Positions 1 through 5,017 of a stretch of DNA of 5,017 bases are shown here, piece after piece. The notes under the pieces were generated by a model. It saw only the letters and a list, made by a program, of their open reading frames with translations, was not told the origin of the DNA and did not search any database. Position 1 is the stretch's first letter. The number at the start of each line of letters is the position of its first letter. This DNA comes from an uncultured Muribaculaceae bacterium (GTDB lineage Bacteria; Bacteroidota; Bacteroidia; Bacteroidales; Muribaculaceae). A program made the position numbers and the translations under genes. Where the stretch lies: positions 1-5,017 of the forward strand of contig CAJUAT010000084.1 of NCBI GenBank assembly GCA_910584525.1, given 5' to 3'.

Positions 1-86
1 GTGGTTTTCCTTAAAAAAATTCACAAATCACAAAAGTTTAAATGAGTTCAATAAGAAACAGAAGGAATAAAAGGATTTATCTGATT

Positions 87-114
87 AAAAGCACCCTTGA
101 CGGGGTGCTTTTTT
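87..114 (+). terminator. Rho-independent terminator of an off-window upstream gene
   Basis: Perfect 10-bp stem: AAAAGCACCC (87-96) pairs with GGGTGCTTTT (103-112) around a 6-nt loop TTGACG, and the T-run continues to 114. This is a textbook intrinsic terminator for transcription entering from the left. The minus-strand reading would have only four Ts after the stem, so it should mainly act rightward. It ends just before the -33 element of the next promoter, so it insulates the 105-aa gene from the upstream unit. Confidence 0.85.
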
Positions 115-120
115 GTTTCT

Positions 121-152
121 TTTGCTTCTTTGAAAATGTTTTTGTAATTTTG
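121..152 (+). promoter_or_regulatory. Bacteroidetes-type sigma-ABfr promoter
   Basis: A TTTG at 121-124 (-33 element) is followed after 20 nt by TAATTTTG at 145-152, an exact match to the TAnnTTTG -7 consensus known for the primary sigma factor of Bacteroides. Transcription would be expected to start a few bases downstream, around 157-160, leaving a leader of only about 12-15 nt before the ATG at 172. It probably drives the 105-aa gene and perhaps ilvE behind it. The match is seen in the sequence; activity and start site are inferred. Confidence 0.68.
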
Positions 153-171
153 AGATTCAAAACAGGGAGAG

Positions 172-489
172 ATGAAAAAGCGAATCATGATAGTGATGCT
201 TGCGGTGATGGCAATAGCTTTCGCCGGCAACAGCCGTGGCTGGGAGCCGGTGAAGGCGGAGCGCAGCGACATCCGGCTTGTGGTTCGCGACAACGACATA
301 GAGATCAAGAATGCACCGGGCATCATACAGGTACATACCCGCACGCCGGTGCAGATTAAGATCTTCACCATCCTTGGGCGGCTGGTGAGCAGCGATACCC
401 TCCCGCAGGGCACTATGCAGTTTGCCGTCCCCGCCCATGGCGTATATATCGTCAAGGCCGGCGACATCACCTGCAAGGTAGCCGTCTGA
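172..489 (+). CDS. Small exported protein resembling a stand-alone T9SS C-terminal (sorting-type) domain
   Basis: A 105-aa protein. Residues 1-18 form a signal peptide: a basic MKKR start, a hydrophobic core to about A18, and an A-F-A site before G19. The rest resembles the C-terminal beta-sandwich seen at the ends of type IX secretion cargo and in many small Bacteroidales proteins: a VVRDNDIEIKNAPG segment (37-50), IKIFTILGRLV (62-72), then GVYIVKAG (90-97) and a terminal CKVAV. In T9SS cargo this fold directs export and is attached to a large catalytic part; here only about 40 residues precede it, so there is no passenger. It may be a periplasmic or surface protein that merely shares the fold. 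The start is supported by GGGAG (165-169) and the promoter just upstream. No terminator-like structure is visible in the 75 bp before ilvE, so read-through is possible. The family resemblance is by eye and its function is unknown. Confidence 0.82.
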   Translation: MKKRIMIVMLAVMAIAFAGNSRGWEPVKAERSDIRLVVRDNDIEIKNAPGIIQVHTRTPVQIKIFTILGRLVSSDTLPQGTMQFAVPAHGVYIVKAGDITCKVAV

Positions 490-564
490 CCATCAATCAT
501 TCTCCTGCTCCCTTGAATCAAACAAAAACAACTGTCTTATTCTGATACCAAAACACGAAGGATT

Positions 565-1593
565 ATGAAAGGCAAAGAAATCAACTGGTCGGAACTGCCG
601 TTCGGGTATGTAAAAGCCGACTATAACGTACGCTGCACCTACAAGGACGGCGAATGGGGACCGATAGAGGTGAGCGACTCGGAATATGTGTCGCTGCACA
701 TAGCATCCTCATGTCTGCACTATGGCCAGGAGTCGTTTGAAGGCCTGAAGGCATTCCGCGGCAAGGATGGCAAGGTGCGCGTGTTCCGCATGGAAGAGAA
801 TGCGAAGCGGTTCATCCGCAGTGCCGAAGGGATAGCCATGCAGCCGATGCCCGTGGAGAAATTCTGCGAGATGGTGCGCATGGTGGTGAAGCTCAACGAA
901 AACATCATCCCTCCCTACGGCACGGGGGCCAGCCTCTACATACGCCCGCTGGAGATAGGCATAAGCCCGAAGGTAGGTGTGAGCCCTTCGTCGGAATATA
1001 TGGTAATCATGCTGGTTACGCCGGTAGGACCATATTTCAAGACGGGCTTCAAGCCGGGGCGCGTATGTCTGAGCCGCGAGTATGACCGTGTGGCACCCAA
1101 GGGCACCGGCTCCATAAAGATCGGCGGCAACTATGCCGCATCGCTCGTGGCCGGCGAAAAGGCTCATCAGCTCGGCTATGGCGTGATGCTCTACCTTGAT
1201 CCCAAGGAGAAGAAATACCTTGACGAGTGCGGCGCCGCCAACTTCTACGGCGTGAAGGGGAATACCTACGTGACGCCGGCCTCGGAGACCATCCTCCCCT
1301 CGATCACCAACAAGAGCCTTCGCCAGATAGCCCGCGACATGGGCATGAACGTGGAAGAGCGCCATATCCTCTACGACGAGCTCAAGGACTTCGATGAAGT
1401 TGGCGCCTGCGGCACAGCCGCCGTCTGCTCGCCTATCGGCGAGATTGTCGACATCGACAACGGCACCAAATTCGAATATGGCATGGATACGGTAGGGCCT
1501 GTAACCCAGAAGCTCTACGACACCATCCGCGGCATCCAGAACGGCGAAATCGAAGACAAGCACGGCTGGACCGAAATAATCGAATTCGACTGA
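565..1593 (+). CDS. ilvE: Branched-chain amino-acid aminotransferase (EC 2.6.1.42)
   Basis: A 342-aa, full-length cytosolic PLP enzyme of fold type IV, in the BCAT group that resembles eukaryotic and Gram-positive enzymes of about 340-360 aa rather than the ~309-aa E. coli IlvE. It interconverts leucine, isoleucine and valine with their 2-oxo acids, using glutamate/2-oxoglutarate: the last step of synthesis and the first of breakdown. Visible landmarks are HYGQESFEGLKAFR (52-65), the SLYIRPLEIG strand with R127, the Schiff-base lysine K185 in SIKIGGNYAASL (by analogy with CKLGGNYG of human BCATm), E221 and N226 of DECGAANFYGV, the phosphate-binding LPSITNKSLRQIA region (244-256), and the GACGTAAVCSP loop (280-290). 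Nothing key is missing. AAGGA (558-562) sits only 2 nt from the ATG; no good in-frame alternative start is seen. No other ilv or leu gene is in the window, and no leader peptide, T-box or clear own promoter was found. Confidence 0.96.
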   Translation: MKGKEINWSELPFGYVKADYNVRCTYKDGEWGPIEVSDSEYVSLHIASSCLHYGQESFEGLKAFRGKDGKVRVFRMEENAKRFIRSAEGIAMQPMPVEKFCEMVRMVVKLNENIIPPYGTGASLYIRPLEIGISPKVGVSPSSEYMVIMLVTPVGPYFKTGFKPGRVCLSREYDRVAPKGTGSIKIGGNYAASLVAGEKAHQLGYGVMLYLDPKEKKYLDECGAANFYGVKGNTYVTPASETILPSITNKSLRQIARDMGMNVEERHILYDELKDFDEVGACGTAAVCSPIGEIVDIDNGTKFEYGMDTVGPVTQKLYDTIRGIQNGEIEDKHGWTEIIEFD

Positions 1594-1699
1594 GAAACGG
1601 AACAGGGCTTACCGCGAGCTCCCGCTCGCGGAACGGCCGCGGCTAAAATAGGGCTGCCAAATTCAGCCAAATCAAGGCTGCTAAAATAGGGCTGCCAAA
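1594..1699. other. Convergent intergenic region with hairpin and duplicated repeat
   Basis: This 106-bp spacer separates the tail-to-tail genes ilvE (+) and the HD-domain gene (-). It holds no reading frame of substance. Its content is a GC-rich hairpin (1612-1631), a duplicated 22-nt repeat (1642-1663 and 1680-1701) and short alternating GGCTG/CAGCC segments. Both transcripts should end here, but no stem followed by a proper T-run is present on either strand. Confidence 0.8.
1612..1631. terminator. GC-rich hairpin downstream of ilvE (possible terminator)
   Basis: A perfect 8-bp stem, CCGCGAGC (1612-1619) and GCTCGCGG (1624-1631), closes on a TCCC tetraloop, starting 18 nt after the ilvE stop codon. 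It should be very stable in RNA. It lacks a T-run after the stem, so it is either a non-canonical terminator, a 3'-end stabilising structure, or part of a dispersed palindromic repeat. The hairpin is seen; the role is inferred. Confidence 0.5.
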
Positions 1700-1701
1700 T
1701 T
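1642..1701. repeat. Two direct copies of a 22-nt repeat, period 38
   Basis: Copies at 1642-1663 and 1680-1701 are identical over 22 nt (GCTAAAATAGGGCTGCC followed by AAATT). The 16-nt spacer (1664-1679) begins CAGCC, which can pair either with GGCTG at 1652-1656 inside copy 1 or with GGCTG at 1676-1680 at the junction with copy 2, so two mutually exclusive small hairpins are possible. Copy 2 overlaps the first two bases of the complementary stop codon of the minus-strand HD gene (1700-1702). A related sequence occurs in the palindrome at 4907-4940. Confidence 0.85.
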
Positions 1702-2242
1702 ATAAGCATCCAAATTCATTATGCAAGGCCTCGAAACGCGCAAGCGTCTCGGGGCCATGCTTTGCCATGGAGGCCATGATGCGCTCCAGGCTCTTTTCCT
1801 CCCGGGGGTTGCCTGACTTGCTGAAGAATTTGTCGGCATAGCAAATGATTTTCTCCTCTGGGGATTGGGGGGTCATATCGCGGAGCGGTAGGGGGAGCTG
1901 CTGGCTGCGGATGTCGGCGATGGTGATTCCGGCGCCTGTATGGCGCTCGCAGACGAGGGCATGCCGCGGCAGCCCTATGGAATCGAGGAGCTCGCGCCCC
2001 AGCATGCCATGACGGATGTAAGGCTCGGAGCCATGGCAATGGATACCCGGGGCATCGGTGAGGAAAATCCCTATGTCATGGAGCATTGCCGCCTCCCTGA
2101 CGAAATCCTCATCCACCACGAGCCCCCGGCGCCTTATGCACTCGAGGGCTTTTGCCGCCACACACCGGCTATGGACGCGCAGCAGCTCGCCCAGCTCCTC
2201 ATTGCCGCCATACCAGCGGCCATATATCTCTTCTATATCCAT
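1700..2242 (-). CDS. HD-domain (HDIG) phosphohydrolase-like protein
   Basis: A 180-aa soluble protein with no signal peptide or membrane segment. It has the ordered metal-ligand pattern of the HD superfamily: H24 in VHSRCVAAKAL, the H55-D56 pair in MLHDIGIF (a literal HDIG motif), H78 in YIRHGMLG, H101 in CERHTGAG, and D137 in CYADKFFSK. HD proteins are mostly divalent-metal phosphohydrolases or phosphodiesterases acting on nucleotides; no domain here identifies the substrate. The pattern and length match a small uncharacterised HD family common in Bacteroidales, apparently intact. The ATG at 2242-2240 lies directly behind AGGA with 1 nt between, too close for a normal Shine-Dalgarno, which is usual in this phylum. 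It is monocistronic here: convergent with ilvE and divergent from the outer-membrane gene. The HD fold is certain; the biological role is unknown. Confidence 0.93.
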   Translation of the reverse strand: MDIEEIYGRWYGGNEELGELLRVHSRCVAAKALECIRRRGLVVDEDFVREAAMLHDIGIFLTDAPGIHCHGSEPYIRHGMLGRELLDSIGLPRHALVCERHTGAGITIADIRSQQLPLPLRDMTPQSPEEKIICYADKFFSKSGNPREEKSLERIMASMAKHGPETLARFEALHNEFGCL

Positions 2243-2246
2243 ATCC

Positions 2247-2254
2247 TAAACTTA
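2247..2254 (-). promoter_or_regulatory. Weak candidate -7 element for the HD-domain gene
   Basis: Read on the minus strand this is TAAGTTTA, matching five of the six fixed positions of TAnnTTTG. It sits only 4 nt before the ATG, which would make the transcript nearly or fully leaderless, and I see no TTTG or TTG at the expected -33 distance. Treat as tentative. Confidence 0.25.
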
Positions 2255-2256
2255 AC

Positions 2257-2362
2257 AGCCGACCTGCGGCTATCGGCGGCCTTGCGGCCCCCGACGCAAC
2301 AGCGAACTCCCGGCCGCTCCTTCCTGACGCGCGGCCTTATGCAGCCCGGGCCACCGGGATGC
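2257..2362. repeat. Cluster of four inverted repeats in a GC-rich island
   Basis: Four stems can be drawn: AGCCG/CGGCT (2257-2261 with 2267-2271); TCGGCGGCC/GGCCCCCGA (2273-2281 with 2286-2294, 8 of 9 pairs, TTGC loop); GGCCGC/GCGGCC (2312-2317 with 2331-2336, 13-nt loop); and GCAGCCCGG/CCGGGATGC (2341-2349 with 2354-2362, 8 of 9 pairs, GCCA loop). Two of them share the same design, a 9-nt arm with one mismatch and a tetraloop. This may be a dispersed palindromic repeat, a protein-binding region or a structured leader; the sequence alone does not decide. Confidence 0.6.
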
Positions 2363-2401
2363 AAATTTAAGCCTTTATTCACAATCATTAGCAATTTTCG
2401 A

Positions 2402-2409
2402 TATTTTTA
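2402..2409 (+). promoter_or_regulatory. Candidate -7 element for the outer-membrane protein gene
   Basis: TATTTTTA matches five of the six fixed positions of TAnnTTTG and lies about 38 nt upstream of the ATG at 2447, a reasonable distance. No TTTG is found 19-21 nt upstream; the nearest T-run is TTTA at 2374-2377, 24 nt away. If used, the GC-rich hairpin cluster would be upstream of the promoter and not in the leader. Confidence 0.35.
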
Positions 2410-2446
2410 ACTTAATCCTTAAAGACGGTCGGAAGTCTTAAGAGAT

Positions 2447-4909
2447 ATGGAAATAATGAAAAGGTGCATAATGACAGCTCTGGCAGTGAGTGCCGGCGTG
2501 CTGTCGAGCGGAGCTAAAGGGAATGTGAGCGGCACGGTCACCAACAGCGTGACCGGCGAGCCGATGGATTTCGTGACAGTCCAGATTTTCAACGCCGCCA
2601 CAGGCAAGCCGCTGCAAATCAGCGGCGTCACCGACGATGACGGCGTATTCACCCTCAACAACATCCCCGACGGCAAATATCTGGTGAAGATCAGCAATGT
2701 CGGCTCCGTGAATCAGGAGCGGCCGGTAAGCATATCGGGCGGCGATGTGGATCTGGGCACCATCCGCCTTGCCGACGATGCCAAGGTGCTGAAAGAGGTG
2801 GTGGTGGAAGGAATCCGCAGCCAGATGCGCTTCGACCTCGACAAGAAGATTTTCCAGGTAGACAGCAACATAGCCTCGGCGGGGTCGAGCGCCAGCGAGC
2901 TGCTGGAGTCGATACCGAGCGTGGAGGTGGACCAGGACGGTGCTGTGTCACTGCGTGGCAACAGCTCCGTGACCGTATGGATCAACGGCAAGGACTCGGG
3001 CCTGACCGCCGACAACCAGGGCCAGATCCTCGAGCAGATTCCCGCCGAGAACATCGACCGTATAGAAGTGATCACCAACCCGAGTGCCAAATACAATCCC
3101 GAAGGCACGGCGGGCATCATCAACATAGTGCTGAAAAAGAACACCCGCAGCGGCTACTTCGGCAGCGCGGAGCTTGGCGCCAACACACGTGGCGGCGGCA
3201 ACGCGTCGGTCAACATCAACTGGAACACCGGCAAATGGGAGACCTTCGCGAGCGTGGGCTTCCGCATGCGCCACAACACGGGCGGTTCGGTGATGAACCG
3301 CGACTTCCTCGACGGCAGCTATGTGCACAGCCGCGGCAAGAGCCGCAACCATGGCAACAACATCTTCTTCCGCCTGGGAGCCACCTACAACATCACCGAT
3401 GCCGACGCGCTGTCGCTGAGCGGCTTCGGCATGTTCGGCCACCGCTACGGCCATAGCGACACATGGTATGAATCGACCATTCCGGGCCAATGGCTCACCG
3501 ACGACCAGCTGAGCCGCAACCGCAGCGACAACCGCGGCGGCCATGCCGAGCTGGGATACATCCACAAATGGAGCGACGACCATAACCTCAGCGCCAACGT
3601 CAGCTTCAACCACTGGGGCGGCCCCAACTGGAACTCCTACGCCGAAAACGAGACATGGCCCGGCGACTCCACGGCCACCTCCTACCGCGAACAGGAGATG
3701 CCCGTGAACGTCAACTCATGGGAAGCCAAACTCGACTATACCAACAAATTCAACGATTACCTTAAGCTTGAGGCAGGCTTCAACGGCAACTACAGCCGCG
3801 AGAACACCCCCAACACCACCTGGCGCGGCCCCTCCTACGACGACGCCCCGCTTGCCGAGGAGCTTTACAACCGCTTCATCTACGACAACAACATCTCGGC
3901 GCTCTACGTGACGGCCGGCGGCCGCACGGGCATCTTCAGCTATTCGGCGGGACTCCGCGCAGAAGCATGGCAGATAAGGGCCCGAAGCCTCGTATGGGGC
4001 CAGTCGGAACAGGATGTAGCCCCATACAAGAAAAACAAATTCAGCCTCTTCCCGTCGGTGTACCTGTCGCTGGCACTTCCCCGCGACAACGAGCTGCAGC
4101 TCAACTACACGCGCCGCATACGCCGCCCGTGGGGCGGCCAGCTCAACAGCTTCATGAACATCTCCGACCCCACCTCCATCTCCTACGGTAACCCGGCACT
4201 GGAGCCCCAGTACTCCAACTCCCTGGAGCTCAACTACCTCAAGAGCTGGACCTGGCACATGCTGTCGGTATCGGCCTACATGCGCCAGTCGTCGAACATC
4301 ATGAACCGCGTGAGCTTCATGGATGGCGATATAATGTACTCCACATGGGCCAACGTGTCGGACCAGATCAACTCGGGCGTGGAGATTGTGGGCAAGAACT
4401 CGCTGTTCCGCAGTCATCTTGACCTGACCACCACCGTGAACCTCTACCACAGCCACATCGGCGCATGGGACTATACTATGACGGCACCGTCGGGGAAGCC
4501 CGTGAGCATGAGCGGCAAGAAGCAGGACAGCTTCGCATGGGACGCCCGCATCATGGCCAACGTACGCCTCCCCTGGGACATCAGCTTCCAGGCCACGGGC
4601 CGCTATTCCTCGGAACACAAGACGGCCACCGGCTCCCACCAGGGAGGCTGGTCGGTGGACGCCGGCCTGAGGAAAGTGCTGGGCAACTGGTCGTTTGCTA
4701 TCAACGTCCGCGACATATTCGACTCCCGCAAATGGAAGAACACCGTCAACGGCATCGACTATTCGGAATATACCGAGCGTTGGCGCGGGGGCCGCAACTT
4801 CCGCTTCACCATCAAGTACAGCTTCGGCAACATGAAAGGGAAACGCCCGCGCAACGCCGAGCAAGAAATCCCCGAGTCGGGCAGCGGCTACGACCAGGAA
4901 GGTTTTTGA
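2447..4909 (+). CDS. Outer-membrane beta-barrel family protein, TonB-dependent-receptor-like
   Basis: An 820-aa outer-membrane protein, typical length for this Bacteroidota group. In order: a signal peptide (about 4-23); a carboxypeptidase-regulatory-like beta-sandwich (26-108; GNVSGTVTNSVTGEPMDFVTV, then DDDGVFTLNNIPDGKYLVKI); a TonB-box-like LKEVVVEG (115-122); a plug-like part (about 125-230) with ELLESIPSVEVDQDGAVSLRG and the hallmark IDRIEVITNPSAKYNPEGTAGIINIVLKK (203-231); and a C-terminal barrel (about 235-795) with the family signature YTRRIRRPWGGQLN plus GNPALEPQYSNSLELNY (554-597). A charged tail follows the last strand. The layout matches the outer-membrane beta-barrel family (Pfam OMP_b-brl_3 type), related to SusC but smaller. 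Substrate is unknown and there is no SusD partner nearby. The start could instead be the ATG at 2456, giving MKRCIMTALAVS, a more usual signal-peptide start with GGAA just before it. The sequence shows no frameshift. The stop codon lies inside the inverted repeat at 4907-4940. Confidence 0.94.
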   Translation: MEIMKRCIMTALAVSAGVLSSGAKGNVSGTVTNSVTGEPMDFVTVQIFNAATGKPLQISGVTDDDGVFTLNNIPDGKYLVKISNVGSVNQERPVSISGGDVDLGTIRLADDAKVLKEVVVEGIRSQMRFDLDKKIFQVDSNIASAGSSASELLESIPSVEVDQDGAVSLRGNSSVTVWINGKDSGLTADNQGQILEQIPAENIDRIEVITNPSAKYNPEGTAGIINIVLKKNTRSGYFGSAELGANTRGGGNASVNINWNTGKWETFASVGFRMRHNTGGSVMNRDFLDGSYVHSRGKSRNHGNNIFFRLGATYNITDADALSLSGFGMFGHRYGHSDTWYESTIPGQWLTDDQLSRNRSDNRGGHAELGYIHKWSDDHNLSANVSFNHWGGPNWNSYAENETWPGDSTATSYREQEMPVNVNSWEAKLDYTNKFNDYLKLEAGFNGNYSRENTPNTTWRGPSYDDAPLAEELYNRFIYDNNISALYVTAGGRTGIFSYSAGLRAEAWQIRARSLVWGQSEQDVAPYKKNKFSLFPSVYLSLALPRDNELQLNYTRRIRRPWGGQLNSFMNISDPTSISYGNPALEPQYSNSLELNYLKSWTWHMLSVSAYMRQSSNIMNRVSFMDGDIMYSTWANVSDQINSGVEIVGKNSLFRSHLDLTTTVNLYHSHIGAWDYTMTAPSGKPVSMSGKKQDSFAWDARIMANVRLPWDISFQATGRYSSEHKTATGSHQGGWSVDAGLRKVLGNWSFAINVRDIFDSRKWKNTVNGIDYSEYTERWRGGRNFRFTIKYSFGNMKGKRPRNAEQEIPESGSGYDQEGF

Positions 4910-4940
4910 CTAAAATTTCGGCTTGCCGAAATTTTAGTCA
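4907..4940. terminator. Perfect 16-bp inverted repeat overlapping the stop codon; probable 3'-end hairpin
   Basis: TGACTAAAATTTCGGC (4907-4922) and GCCGAAATTTTAGTCA (4925-4940) are exact reverse complements separated by TT; in RNA this gives about 15 bp with a CTTG tetraloop. The left arm begins with the TGA stop of the outer-membrane gene. There is no T-run after the right arm, so it is not a classical intrinsic terminator, though the arm itself contains ATTTTAG. It probably marks or protects the 3' end of this mRNA. The core resembles the duplicated repeat after ilvE. Confidence 0.72.
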
Positions 4941-4967
4941 GTGATAAGTGATAAAAGATTAGTGATT
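4940..4967. repeat. Short AGTGATA/T iteration
   Basis: AGTGATA occurs twice in tandem (4940-4946, 4947-4953), and AGTGATT follows at 4961-4967, in AT-rich non-coding sequence directly after the palindrome. It could be simple low-complexity drift or a binding-site array. The rest of the window (4968-5017) shows no gene, no convincing TAnnTTTG promoter and no RNA gene. Confidence 0.45.
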
Positions 4968-5017
4968 TAAGTTTCGCAAGTATGTAATTTCAGAGATACG
5001 GGCATAAAAAAACGACA

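Larger units (their letters stand above)
2243..2446. other. Divergent intergenic region with GC-rich hairpin cluster
   Basis: This 204-bp spacer lies between the divergent HD gene (-) and outer-membrane gene (+), so it must hold both promoters. It has two AT-rich flanks (2243-2256 and 2363-2446) around a strikingly GC-rich core (2257-2362). The core carries four inverted repeats, described separately. Open frames that cross the core have no recognisable protein content and I treat them as chance. Confidence 0.75.

Noticed and set aside
2..70. Possible C-terminal tail of an off-window gene, open from the left edge to TAA at 68-70, 16 nt before the terminator stem
   Set aside because: Position relative to the terminator is tempting, but it is only 22 codons, very AT-rich compared with the real genes, and has no recognisable residues; another frame is also open to 45.
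513..545. Candidate ilvE promoter (TTG at 513-515, TATTCTGA at 538-545)
   Set aside because: The -7 element misses the TTTG part of the consensus at several positions and the spacing is off.
709..1563. 284-aa open frame antisense to ilvE
   Set aside because: It lies wholly inside a certain gene; its His/Ala/Val-rich product is the usual antisense shadow of GC-rich codons, with no motif or start signal.
1642..1701. Repeat pair considered as a CRISPR fragment
   Set aside because: Only two units, a 16-nt spacer that is itself complementary to the repeat, and no cas genes.
1940..2410. 156-aa plus-strand frame crossing the HD gene and the GC-rich island
   Set aside because: More than half is antisense to the HD gene and the rest is Pro/Arg-rich sequence from the hairpin cluster, with no start signal or family resemblance.
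3716..4864. 382-aa open frame antisense to the outer-membrane protein gene
   Set aside because: Same reasoning: a composition-driven shadow rich in Ala, Val and His over a clear beta-barrel coding region, with no domain.
4985..4992. TAATTTCA as a promoter for a gene beyond the right edge
   Set aside because: Two of the six fixed bases are wrong and no TTTG lies at the -33 distance.

Overview
The window looks like chromosomal DNA from a gut-type member of the Bacteroidales (Bacteroidota). The evidence is an exact Bacteroidetes-type promoter (TTTG, 20-nt gap, TAATTTTG), a Bacteroidota-specific outer-membrane beta-barrel/TonB-type protein with a carboxypeptidase-regulatory-like N-terminus, and a small exported protein resembling a stand-alone type IX secretion C-terminal domain. 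Coding DNA is GC-rich and gene borders are AT-rich. A Muribaculaceae-like GC-rich Bacteroidales is my best guess, but that is inference; no rRNA or other phylogenetic marker is present.

Layout. Bases 1-171 are AT-rich and carry the intrinsic terminator of an off-window gene (87-114), followed closely by a promoter (121-152). The promoter drives a 105-aa exported protein (172-489). After 75 bp comes ilvE, a complete branched-chain amino-acid aminotransferase (565-1593), on the same strand and possibly co-transcribed. Bases 1594-1699 are a convergent intergenic region with a strong GC-rich hairpin and a duplicated 22-nt repeat. On the minus strand lies a 180-aa HD-domain (HDIG) phosphohydrolase-like protein (2242-1700). 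Bases 2243-2446 are the divergent intergenic region; its middle is unusually GC-rich and full of hairpins. An 820-aa outer-membrane beta-barrel receptor-like protein follows (2447-4909). The final ~108 bases hold a perfect 16-bp inverted repeat that contains this gene's stop codon, a short AGTGATA/T iteration, and no gene.

The four genes do not form an obvious pathway: one is amino-acid metabolism, one an uncharacterised HD hydrolase, and two are envelope or exported proteins. There is no SusD partner, glycoside hydrolase, transposase, CRISPR array, phage gene or tRNA, so this reads as ordinary core or housekeeping sequence. The most unusual signal is in the gene borders: the duplicated repeat after ilvE and the palindrome after the outer-membrane gene look like variants of one small 3'-end element, each touching a stop codon.
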